64,000 bases of DNA from Paenibacillus sp. Root444D2 (GTDB lineage Bacteria > Bacillota > Bacilli > Paenibacillales > NBRC-103111): NCBI RefSeq assembly GCF_001426375.1, contig NZ_LMEO01000011.1, forward strand, positions 34,076-98,075, written 5' to 3'. Under the pieces are notes generated by a model. The model made no database searches. It was given only the letters and a program-made list of their open reading frames with translations, and was not told the DNA's origin. Position numbers and translations under genes: made by a program. Shown piece by piece: positions 7,742 to 15,577 of this stretch. Position 1 is the stretch's first letter. The number at the start of each line of letters is the position of its first letter.

Positions 7742-8895
7742 TGAAGGTCATTACGATCGGGATTATAGGTACCGGTTTTTCAGCAAAAGCCCATATAGAA
7801 GCTATTCGGCGTATTCCTTATTTACAAGTGGTAGCAATTGCGGCTAGCAGTTTGGAGAGAGCAGAAGAGTTTGCTAAAGAATATGGGATTCCTAAGGCGT
7901 ATGGAAATGAAAGTGAACTCATCCAAGACAACGAAGTCATGGCTGTTCACAATTGTACGCCGAACTATATGCATTACACCATTAATCGCGAGGTTTTATT
8001 GGCAGGTAAGCATATATTGTCTGAAAAACCGCTAGGGATTAGCGGTGAACAAACAAAAGAGTTGACACGATTGGCTGAAAATAGTACGGGAGTAAACGGT
8101 GTCGCATTCAATTATCGTCATTTTCCGTTGATTGCCGAAATTAAACATCAACTTCATAAGCAGACTTACGGAAAAGTAAACCTCGTATACGGCGGTTTTT
8201 TGCAGGATTGGTTGTTAAACAATACAGATTACAATTGGCGACTAGAGCCGAAATATAATGGTGCTTCACGTGCTTTAGCAGATATAGGATCACATTGGTG
8301 CGATACGGTCCAATACGTGTTAGGCAAGAAAATTGTTAAAGTCTTTGCTGATTTGAAGGTTGTTCATCCTATCCGGTTAAAGCCGTACGAAAAAGCGAGT
8401 CCCATAGATATACATTCGGAAACACTCTATGAGGAAATTCCCATGGAGACGGAAGACTATGGGAGTGTGCTCGTCCATTTTGAAGGTGGTATTCAAGGTG
8501 TATTTACCATTTCTCAAGTGAGTGCTGGTCGCAAGAACAAGCTGTTTTTTGAAATTGCAGCGGATAAAGGGACACTGGCTTGGAATCAAGAACAACCCAA
8601 TTCCTTATGGATTGGTCGAAGAGATCAAGCAAATCATGAGCTATTCTCAGACCCGCGTTTGCTTACCGAATCGGCAGCAGCGCTTTCCCATTATCCTGGA
8701 GGCCATCAAGAAGGTTGGCCGGATGCTTTGAAAAATATGTTGATTGATTTTTATTCCGCTATTCGAAACCGAACGGCGAATGAATCAATCTGTTCCAGAT
8801 CATTTGCCAACTTCGAAGAAGGCGATCAGATCATGAAAGTCATGGACGCTATTCTGGAAAGCCACCATACGGAGCAATGGGTGAAAATTGAATAA
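7741..8895 (+). CDS. Gfo/Idh/MocA family oxidoreductase
   Basis: 384 residues. It begins with an N-terminal Rossmann motif GIIGTGFSAKAHIEAI (residues 7-22) and carries the family EKPLG signature near residue 97, where the lysine acts in catalysis. A C-terminal alpha/beta domain contains DIGSHWCD. These NAD(P)-dependent enzymes oxidise sugars, inositols or their derivatives. The start overlaps the stop of the thuA remnant, and Gfo/Idh/MocA enzymes are regular partners of ThuA. In Rhizobium ThuA/ThuB act on 3-keto-disaccharides, so the intact partner may be working with a broken ThuA here. The exact substrate is unknown. Confidence 0.9.
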   Translation: MKVITIGIIGTGFSAKAHIEAIRRIPYLQVVAIAASSLERAEEFAKEYGIPKAYGNESELIQDNEVMAVHNCTPNYMHYTINREVLLAGKHILSEKPLGISGEQTKELTRLAENSTGVNGVAFNYRHFPLIAEIKHQLHKQTYGKVNLVYGGFLQDWLLNNTDYNWRLEPKYNGASRALADIGSHWCDTVQYVLGKKIVKVFADLKVVHPIRLKPYEKASPIDIHSETLYEEIPMETEDYGSVLVHFEGGIQGVFTISQVSAGRKNKLFFEIAADKGTLAWNQEQPNSLWIGRRDQANHELFSDPRLLTESAAALSHYPGGHQEGWPDALKNMLIDFYSAIRNRTANESICSRSFANFEEGDQIMKVMDAILESHHTEQWVKIE

Positions 8896-8959
8896 CCTGT
8901 ATTAGTGACAAATATCTATTTATTAGAGTCATGTATTAAATCTCAATTCCCTTTATAAT
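8896..8959 (+). promoter_or_regulatory. Activator-type promoter of the dehydrogenase operon (copy 2 of a shared element)
   Basis: The block at 8896-8938 repeats the thuA upstream block (32 of 43 positions). A consensus -10 TATAAT lies at 8954-8959, 58 bases from the block start versus 59 in copy 1, and ATGTAAG follows in both. The conserved block reaches the place where a -35 would sit, which fits class II activation by an AraC protein. Confidence 0.7.
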
Positions 8960-9049
8960 TAAGATGTAAGCGTATAACAAAATAAAATATTTTTGATAAT
9001 TGATTTTAATACATCACAAATTCATATAGAATAACTTGGAGGTTTCAAG

Positions 9050-10111
9050 ATGCCAAAACAGCTTGTCGCAACTGCACCACGCAAAGCAGAGTTACTTAAC
9101 TATGAAGAGACTCCATTAGCTCAAGGACAAGTTAGAGTTAAAGTGGACTATGCGTCTCCTAAGCATGGATCTGAATTAGCTGATTTTCGCGGAGAGCGCA
9201 ACCAAATGGAAGACATATATGATAACGACTGGCAACTCTTTATGCCGCCAAATCCAGACGTGGCTGTAGGCAGTCCTTTTGGTAAATGGAATATTGGCAA
9301 TCAATGGGTAGGGCGGATTACGGAAATCGGGCCAGAGGTGCAAGGGTATGAGGTTGGCGAACGACTTTGCGGTTATGGCGGCATTCGTGAATCTCATGTG
9401 GTAAACACCATCAACCCGAAGCGGTTAATGAAAATGCCAGAAGATATGTGTTGGAAAAATGCCGTCTGCTTTGACCCTGCTCAATTTGCTTTAGGCGGCA
9501 TTCGAGATGGTCAAGTTAAGCTAGGTGATCGAGTTGCTATTTCAGGCCTTGGAGCTATAGGTGCAATTGCTGCACAAATGGCTAAGTTAGCCGGTGCCAG
9601 CTACGTTGCCGTCATAGACCCAATCCTGAAGAGAAGAGAAGCTGCTATCCGTGCAGGCGCAGATGAAGCATTTGATCCTTTGACACAGGATGTAGGTATG
9701 GAATTGAAAAAAGCGACCAACAAGTTGGGTGTCGATGTCATCATTGAGACAAGCGCTAACGAGCATGCTTTACAAGCCTGCTTACGAGGATTAGCTTATG
9801 GGGGAACGATCGCTTTTGTTGGCTGGGCCAGACCCTTTAAAGGCGGGTTAAATTTAGGGATGGAAGCACACTTCAATAATGCGAAAATTGTCTTTTCTCG
9901 TGCATGCAGTGAGCCCAATCCGGAGTATCCACGTTGGAGCTGGAAACGAATTCAAGAGGTTTGTTGGAGTTTGTTGGCAACTAATCAGGTCAATTGCGAA
10001 GAAATTGTTGACCCTGTGATTCCTTTTTCAGAAGTGGCAGATGGATATGAGCAATATGTAGATCGCACACCCGAACAAAGCATTAAATTAGGCGTAATCT
10101 TTACGGCGTAA
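9050..10111 (+). CDS. Zinc-type medium-chain alcohol/polyol dehydrogenase
   Basis: 353 residues of the medium-chain dehydrogenase/reductase superfamily. The N-terminal GroES-like part contains GSELADFRGE and the helix GNQWVGRITEIGPEVQGYEVGERL. The NAD-binding part has the glycine motif GLGAIGAIAAQMAKLAGA (about residues 165-182). The usual catalytic zinc ligands (GHE block) and the four-cysteine structural zinc loop are not obvious, so it may be an atypical or zinc-poor member. TGGAGGT precedes the ATG. It is the first gene of a run with the AraC regulator, epimerase and sugar ABC transporter, so oxidation of a sugar or cyclitol is likely. Its promoter copies that of thuA. Confidence 0.85.
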   Translation: MPKQLVATAPRKAELLNYEETPLAQGQVRVKVDYASPKHGSELADFRGERNQMEDIYDNDWQLFMPPNPDVAVGSPFGKWNIGNQWVGRITEIGPEVQGYEVGERLCGYGGIRESHVVNTINPKRLMKMPEDMCWKNAVCFDPAQFALGGIRDGQVKLGDRVAISGLGAIGAIAAQMAKLAGASYVAVIDPILKRREAAIRAGADEAFDPLTQDVGMELKKATNKLGVDVIIETSANEHALQACLRGLAYGGTIAFVGWARPFKGGLNLGMEAHFNNAKIVFSRACSEPNPEYPRWSWKRIQEVCWSLLATNQVNCEEIVDPVIPFSEVADGYEQYVDRTPEQSIKLGVIFTA

Positions 10112-10145
10112 TACAGGGATTGAATGAACCAAAAGGGGTGGTAAT

Positions 10146-11003
10146 GTGTCGGACGGTGTCATGGATTTAGATCTCTTATTACAAAATGCGGTGCTTAATA
10201 TTATACAATTTGATATTCATACCAGACGTGAGATGAAAACCTATAACCGTACCCGACCTTGTTACGTCATGTCCTACCATAAGAAAGGCTATGCCAAACT
10301 TAGGATCGGAGATGAATTATTTTCAATTGAACCGGGTACAGTCATTCTGATCCCGCCTAATGTCGTACATGATCATTTCAAGGAGAACGCAGATGAATCG
10401 ATCTTTTTATGGTCCCATTTTACGTTTGAAATTGGCGGGGTCATTGATGTGCTTAAGCTTTTTCAAATCCCTTACACATTTAAGTTAAAGGATTCAGAAG
10501 AGTTCGAGAAGGTTTTCCTGCAATACAATGAGCTTAAGCAGCAAACAGGATTTTTACCTACAACCATTTTACGCAAAGCGAAAGCCCTTGAGTTAATTTA
10601 CTTAGTTCTCGAAAGCGCCATTCATATGGATGAGAACGCGGGTTCCAATATTCAATCGCGCAGCTTCATGGAAATATTGGCGAGAATTATTCAACACCCT
10701 GAGCAGGATTTCTCCTTGTCTCAATTTGCTAAAGAATTAAATATGCATCCAACTTACATTAGTAATCGATTCAAAGAATTGTACGGTAGATCGCCCATTC
10801 AAGTGCAGCGTGAAATGAAAATCCACAATGCCAAAGCGTTGTTAAAAACAAGTCAATTATCCATTACCGAAATTGCGCTATCTTTAGGCTTTAATGGGAT
10901 ACCGAATTTCACAAGATTGTTTAAAACCTACGTGGGTACTTCACCATCGCATTATCGTGAACTCAATAAAAAGAAAATTGACGGGTATTTTACAAAGAAT
11001 TAA
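10146..11003 (+). CDS. AraC family transcriptional regulator
   Basis: 285 residues from a GTG start with an AGGGG ribosome site. The N-terminal half is a cupin-type sensor (KLRIGDELFSIEPGTVILIPPNVVHDH). The C-terminal about 100 residues hold two helix-turn-helix units: FSLSQFAKELNMHPTYISNR and the family signature ITEIALSLGFNGIPNFTRLF. Such proteins usually activate sugar catabolic genes when a sugar binds the cupin. It lies inside the cluster it probably controls, and the twin upstream blocks at 7274 and 8896 are its likely targets. Confidence 0.92.
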   Translation: MSDGVMDLDLLLQNAVLNIIQFDIHTRREMKTYNRTRPCYVMSYHKKGYAKLRIGDELFSIEPGTVILIPPNVVHDHFKENADESIFLWSHFTFEIGGVIDVLKLFQIPYTFKLKDSEEFEKVFLQYNELKQQTGFLPTTILRKAKALELIYLVLESAIHMDENAGSNIQSRSFMEILARIIQHPEQDFSLSQFAKELNMHPTYISNRFKELYGRSPIQVQREMKIHNAKALLKTSQLSITEIALSLGFNGIPNFTRLFKTYVGTSPSHYRELNKKKIDGYFTKN

Positions 11004-11034
11004 TTTTTAAATTGAACATGTAGGAGAGAACAAC

Positions 11035-11838
11035 ATGAAATTTGCTATTCAAGATAAGTTAACGGGTTTATCTGACTACAAAGAAGTTTTTCTTATGGCA
11101 AAAGAGATTGGCTATGACGGAGTTGAATTAAACCTTTTCCAGCAGCCCTTGAATGATCATTTAACCGGTGAGCTGCTAGCTGCAATCGATTCTACGGGAA
11201 TTCCGCTCACAGCAATTTGCGGCGGTTATCGGCACTGGATAGGGCACTTCGACGAATCAAAACGCTTAGAAGCTATATCGGATATTCAGAAATCTTTGAA
11301 ATACGCAGCACAATTAGGTGCCCAAGGCATTATTGCGCCTGCAGCTTATGGCATGTTCTCCAAATCCTTGCCGCATCAAGTATTACCTCGAGATGATCAA
11401 GGAGACCACATCGCATTAATAGATTCCTTGAAGCAAATAGCCGAGCAAGCTGAGAAGCTGCAAGTGACCCTATTTATTGAACCTTTGAACCGTTATGAAG
11501 ATCATATGCTGCACACCGTATCGCAAGCTGCCTCGTTGATTAAAGAGGTTGAAAGTCAGCATCTTAAGGTTCTAGGCGACTTTTTTCACATGAATATTGA
11601 AGAGGCTGATATTTCACGCACCATTGAAAACGATTACAGCAGCTTGGGATACTTTCATCTGGCTGACAGCAATCGGCAGCTTCCTGGTAAAGCACATACT
11701 GATTTTCGGACACCTTTTCAAACCTTGAAAAGACTTAATTATGAGGGCTATTTATCCATGGAATGCAGAATTGGCGAAGAAAGGAGAGAGCTTTTACAAG
11801 AAACTTTACAATTTTTGCGGGGTTGTTTGCAGCATTAA
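11035..11838 (+). CDS. Sugar phosphate isomerase/epimerase (xylose isomerase-like TIM barrel)
   Basis: 267 residues of the AP-endonuclease-2 TIM-barrel superfamily, which includes IolE, IolI and tagatose epimerases. Metal-site blocks are visible: LFIEPLNRYEDH near residues 144-155, GDFFHMNIEEADI near 182-194, GYFHLADSNR near 205-214 and a final MECRIG. TAGGAGAG precedes the ATG by a normal gap. Its neighbours (MDR dehydrogenase, Gfo/Idh/MocA enzyme, CUT1 transporter) fit a keto-sugar or inosose route. The exact reaction cannot be assigned. Confidence 0.88.
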   Translation: MKFAIQDKLTGLSDYKEVFLMAKEIGYDGVELNLFQQPLNDHLTGELLAAIDSTGIPLTAICGGYRHWIGHFDESKRLEAISDIQKSLKYAAQLGAQGIIAPAAYGMFSKSLPHQVLPRDDQGDHIALIDSLKQIAEQAEKLQVTLFIEPLNRYEDHMLHTVSQAASLIKEVESQHLKVLGDFFHMNIEEADISRTIENDYSSLGYFHLADSNRQLPGKAHTDFRTPFQTLKRLNYEGYLSMECRIGEERRELLQETLQFLRGCLQH

Positions 11839-11863
11839 TCCAAAATGAGAGGGAGAGATAAAA

Positions 11864-13177
11864 ATGAAAAAATGGATTCGATCCATGGTCCCAATTATGT
11901 TAATGAGCAGTTTGATATTGTCAGCTTGTACGACGAATGCTCCTGTAAAACAAGAAAGCAAATCCGCTGGTGATGCGAAAAAGGGTGAAGTGGTCACTGT
12001 TAATTTTTGGGATAATTATACGGATACAACGCAATCTAAAGCTATGGATGCCATAATTGCCAACTTTGAGAAACAAAATGGAAACATCAAGATCAAAAGA
12101 TCTTCCATGAAAGCTGACGATCAACGTAAATTAATTAAGCCAGCTTTATTGAGTAAAGAAGGACCGGATTTGTTTGCTTATGATGCAGGCCCAGGTTATC
12201 TGGGCGTTCTGGCTAAAGCTAATTTACTCATGGATTTGACAGCGAAATCAGAAAGCTTAGGATGGAATAAACGTTTCCCAGCCTGGATCCAAGAGCGAAA
12301 TACGTTCGATAAAAAGATTTATGGCGTTGGTACGCAAGTGGAGATGTTAGGTGTTTACTATAACAAAAAGATCTTCAAGGATTTAGGCGTAAACGTGCCA
12401 AAAACGTATGATGAATTTCTGGCCATTTGTAAAGCGGCCAAAGATAAAGGCATCGTAGGTATCTCTTTGGATGATAAAGACCAATGGCCTGCGCTCCATT
12501 TGGAAAGCATATTCTATACAGCGGTTGCTGGAAAAACAGGAATTGAAGCTGTTTTGAATGGTCAAAAAAGCTTCGATCAACCTATTTTTGCTGAATCATT
12601 AGATATCTTTAAGAAATTGATTACAGACGGCTATACAACAAAAAGCCCATTGGCGATTTCTTATGAAGACGGCAATAAAGAATTTTTTACAGGTAAAGCT
12701 GCGATGCGTATGACGGGTACCTGGATGGTATCCGGTATGGTTGAGAACTTGAAAGAAGATGTTGGTTTCTTCCCACTTCCATCCATTAAGCCGGAGCAAC
12801 CGCTCATGGCACCAGGTGGAATTGGCGGCACGTTTGCAGTCTCTTCCGGTACCAAGCACCCTGATGAAACTGTTAAATTCCTGGATTATATGTACTCGAC
12901 GGATACCGCAAAAACATGGTACGAGGCAAGCATTATTCCTCCAATGTCAATTGATATCAACACGATTAATGCGAATTCTCTCTTTAAAGAAGTCGTTAGT
13001 TTATCTGCATCAACGGCTGGTCAATCCTATAGTATTGATGTGTTAATGCCACAGAAGGTTAATGATGTTACGATGAATGATTTGCAGGAATTGATTGCTG
13101 GGAAGAAGACTGGCGCAGATGTGGTCAAGAATAAGCAAAAAGCTTTTGAAGAAGAAAAGGCAAAAGGTAACTACTAA
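11864..13177 (+). CDS. Sugar ABC transporter substrate-binding lipoprotein (CUT1 type)
   Basis: 437 residues. The signal sequence ends in the lipobox LSAC with Cys22 as the lipid-anchored residue, so it sits on the outer face of the membrane. The body is a family 1 extracellular solute-binding protein (VNFWDNYTDTTQSKAMDAIIANFEKQ..., later GKAAMRMTGTWMVSGM and GGTFAVSSGTKHPDETVKFLDYM). GAGGGAGAG precedes the ATG. Two permeases follow; no ATPase is encoded here, so it probably shares a MsmX-like multi-sugar ATPase encoded elsewhere. Confidence 0.93.
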   Translation: MKKWIRSMVPIMLMSSLILSACTTNAPVKQESKSAGDAKKGEVVTVNFWDNYTDTTQSKAMDAIIANFEKQNGNIKIKRSSMKADDQRKLIKPALLSKEGPDLFAYDAGPGYLGVLAKANLLMDLTAKSESLGWNKRFPAWIQERNTFDKKIYGVGTQVEMLGVYYNKKIFKDLGVNVPKTYDEFLAICKAAKDKGIVGISLDDKDQWPALHLESIFYTAVAGKTGIEAVLNGQKSFDQPIFAESLDIFKKLITDGYTTKSPLAISYEDGNKEFFTGKAAMRMTGTWMVSGMVENLKEDVGFFPLPSIKPEQPLMAPGGIGGTFAVSSGTKHPDETVKFLDYMYSTDTAKTWYEASIIPPMSIDINTINANSLFKEVVSLSASTAGQSYSIDVLMPQKVNDVTMNDLQELIAGKKTGADVVKNKQKAFEEEKAKGNY

Positions 13178-13197
13178 GCCTTCATGATGAAAAAGAT

Positions 13198-13234
13198 AGC
13201 ATAGAGATAGTGCTTCTAGCACTATCCCTATGCT
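13198..13234 (+). other. Strong intercistronic stem-loop between binding protein and permeases
   Basis: Bases 13198-13213 pair with 13219-13234 over 16 positions with a single A-C mismatch and a TTCTA loop. There is no T-run. Hairpins in this position are known to protect the 3' end of the binding-protein message and reduce read-through, raising binding protein over permease; that role here is inference. Confidence 0.7.
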
Positions 13235-13266
13235 TATCTAACAGAAGAGGCACTGGAGGTGAACAT

Positions 13267-14148
13267 ATGAGCATCCTCACCAAAATAAAACCATTTAAAG
13301 CATTGTTTTTTATTTTACCAGCATTGCTTTTTTATATCCTATTTCTGATTGTGCCAATCATTCAGACGGCTCAATATAGTATGTTTGATTGGGATGGTGC
13401 TAGCCCAGTCATGAATTTCGTAGGGTTTGATAATTATGTGCGTTTGCTGCATGACTCTATTTTCTGGAAAGCGTTAGGGAATAATTTATTTTGGATTGGC
13501 TGTTCGGTGACGATTCCCATATTCATCGGTTTAATTCTGGCTATTTTAGTCCTATCCAAAGGAATTCGGGGAGCTATTGTTTTCAGAGTTACTTATTTTA
13601 TGCCGACGATCATCTCTCTGGTTGCGGTTGGTATCGTTTGGAATTGGATTTATCATCCGAGCTTTGGGTTCATCAATATAACCTTAGAAAAAATGGGTTT
13701 AAGCAGTCTGGCATTAGATTGGTTGGGTAATGAGCATACCGTAATGCCCGCACTGGCAACAGCTGGGAACTGGACTTATTATGGATTTTGTATGGTCATC
13801 TTTATGGCTGCTATGCAGGGAATTGATAAAAGCTTCTACGAGGTAGCAAAGATAGAAGGGGCATCTATTATACAAACCTTTGTCCGTGTAACAATCCCCT
13901 TACTGAAGAGCACAATCACATTATTGATCTTAAATTCGTTAATTGGCTCGTTTAAAGTGTTTGATATCATTTATATGATGACGAAAGGTGGACCTTATCA
14001 TTCATCGGAAGTGATCTCTACGTATATGTTTGACAGCGCTTTTCGCTTAAACGAAGTGGGTTATGGAGCAGCAATTTCGATAACGTTGGCTCTTATTATT
14101 GCCTCTTGCTCTGTCGTCTATATGCGTTTTGCAGAAAGGAATGGTTAG
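13267..14148 (+). CDS. Sugar ABC transporter permease 1 (MalF/UgpA type)
   Basis: 293 residues from the ATG at 13267, which follows TGGAGGTGA. An earlier frame opening at 13210 runs through the intercistronic hairpin and is not used. About six membrane helices are visible, with the EAA loop YEVAKIEGASIIQTFVRVTIPLL near the middle of the second half. The N-terminal helix FKALFFILPALLFYILFLIVPIIQTAQYSMFDW is characteristic of the MalF/UgpA group. It pairs with the permease starting 3 bases after its stop. Confidence 0.92.
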   Translation: MSILTKIKPFKALFFILPALLFYILFLIVPIIQTAQYSMFDWDGASPVMNFVGFDNYVRLLHDSIFWKALGNNLFWIGCSVTIPIFIGLILAILVLSKGIRGAIVFRVTYFMPTIISLVAVGIVWNWIYHPSFGFINITLEKMGLSSLALDWLGNEHTVMPALATAGNWTYYGFCMVIFMAAMQGIDKSFYEVAKIEGASIIQTFVRVTIPLLKSTITLLILNSLIGSFKVFDIIYMMTKGGPYHSSEVISTYMFDSAFRLNEVGYGAAISITLALIIASCSVVYMRFAERNG

Positions 14149-14150
14149 AA

Positions 14151-15032
14151 ATGAGGCGTTTATTGATGAAGGATACAATCAGAATGCAACTGACGGCTCC
14201 TAAAAGCTCTTCCTCGTATGCACAGCAAACTTTAACCTATTTGATCTTGCTTGCCTTTCTGCTTATATCGGTCATGCCAATCGTTTGGATCATTCTAGCT
14301 GCACTCAAACCAGTAAGTGAATTAAATACAAACTTGTTTGCATTTCCTAAGCATTTGACTTTCGGCAACTTTTCAGAAGCTTGGACCGTAGGGAAAATGG
14401 GGAAATATTTGTTGAATAGTGTGATTGTTGCTGTTCCTCGCGTGTTTTTTATTATTGTATTGGCTTCTTTAGCAGGCTTTGGCTTCGGAAAGCTTAAGTT
14501 CCCGGGCAGAGATGTCTTGTTCTTCTTCTTTCTCTTCGGAATGATGGTGCCGATACAAGCAATGGTCATTCCACTTTATTACACGATGCAGCGTTTGGAT
14601 TTGATTAATTCCTATTGGGCGCTAATCCTGCCGAGTTTTGGCTTGGCCATGCCGTTTGCGATCTTCATGATGCGAACATTTTTTAAGGATTTACCGGATG
14701 AGTTGATGGATGCTTCAAAAATAGATGGTTGTAATCATTTCACATCCTATCTTTATATTATGCTCCCGTTGACAATACCTGCGTTAACCTCATTACTGGT
14801 ATTTGAATTTATGTGGTCGTGGAACGATTTCTTACTTCCGCTGCTCTTTGTATATGACGATGCTTATCGCACATTGCCGCTCGGGATGATGTATTTCTTC
14901 GGTGAATACACATCTAATCAGTCACTAATTGCAGCAGGGGTATCCATTGCCATTGTACCCATTATTGTGATCTATATTATTTTCCAAAGGAAATTTATAG
15001 AAGGTATTACAGCAGGTTCTGTGAAGGGCTAG
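14151..15032 (+). CDS. Sugar ABC transporter permease 2 (MalG/UgpE type)
   Basis: 293 residues from the ATG at 14151, with AAGGA ten bases upstream; a second ATG at 14166 is possible. Six membrane segments are visible, with the EAA loop DELMDASKIDGCNHFTSYLYIMLPL and the MalG-type C-terminus (FIEGITAGSVKG). It completes the CUT1 importer with the lipoprotein and permease 1. The gene ends directly against a glycerate kinase remnant, which hints that the end of the operon has been rearranged. Confidence 0.92.
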   Translation: MRRLLMKDTIRMQLTAPKSSSSYAQQTLTYLILLAFLLISVMPIVWIILAALKPVSELNTNLFAFPKHLTFGNFSEAWTVGKMGKYLLNSVIVAVPRVFFIIVLASLAGFGFGKLKFPGRDVLFFFFLFGMMVPIQAMVIPLYYTMQRLDLINSYWALILPSFGLAMPFAIFMMRTFFKDLPDELMDASKIDGCNHFTSYLYIMLPLTIPALTSLLVFEFMWSWNDFLLPLLFVYDDAYRTLPLGMMYFFGEYTSNQSLIAAGVSIAIVPIIVIYIIFQRKFIEGITAGSVKG

Positions 15033-15250
15033 CACTCGCCATTTTCATGGATGCAACGCTATTGTATGGTATTGAACTCGTCATGCAGAGTGCGAATATG
15101 AGAAAACAATTGGAGAATGCTGATTTGGTCGTTACGGGTGAAGGAAGATTAGATCAGCAAACTCTTTCTGGCAAATGGATCACAGATCAAATAGAACAAA
15201 TTATGAGATTGTTGAGCATAACGCAAGAGAATCATTTTAATAAAAAATAA
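15033..15250 (+). pseudogene. Glycerate kinase fragment
   Basis: The open frame from just after the permease stop reads ALAIFMDATLLYGIELVMQ, then continues with ENADLVVTGEGRLDQQTLSGK. That last block is the hallmark of GarK/GlxK glycerate kinases (usual form ADLVITGEGRxDxQTLxGK). Only about 60 residues of a roughly 380-residue enzyme remain, and after LSGK the sequence leaves the family (WITDQIEQIMRLL) and stops. A short ATG-started peptide from 15047 could be made but would not be a kinase. It looks like a relic left when sequence between the transporter and a former glycerate kinase gene was lost. Confidence 0.7.
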
Positions 15251-15577
15251 AGACTATTTTTTTTGTATAATTATTGACCGTACAGTAAAGTATATCTTGA
15301 AATTTTATACACTTTTTCTTGAAATTGTCCACATTTTCTAGAAATGATGACATATTTTAAACGCACGTGTGGGCTTAAAATGAGAGTAGATCATCCGGGA
15401 TATTAAGTGTTGACATTCGTTGATCTATCACAGTAACCAGTCGAATGTTAAAGACGGAAGGGAGGTGAACTTGACGAATATAGGCCTCAATGGGTAGGAA
15501 AGGAGTTCGTAAAAGAAAACTGGTAAGGACAGCTTCACGATTGACCGCAGCCAAACTTTGTGTGAGGAGTGGTAATT
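15251..15577 (+). other. Intergenic region upstream of secreted propeller protein
   Basis: 327 bases, AT-rich in the first half, with no convincing gene. TTGACA at 15410-15415 could be a -35 box, but the matching -10 is poor (CAGTAA near 15431). A purine-rich GAGGAG (15564-15569) is the ribosome site of the next gene. No clear terminator was found after the glycerate kinase fragment. Confidence 0.4.

Noticed and set aside
13210..13266. Longer N-terminus for permease 1
   Set aside because: It runs through the intercistronic hairpin, and the ATG at 13267 has a strong TGGAGGTGA site.
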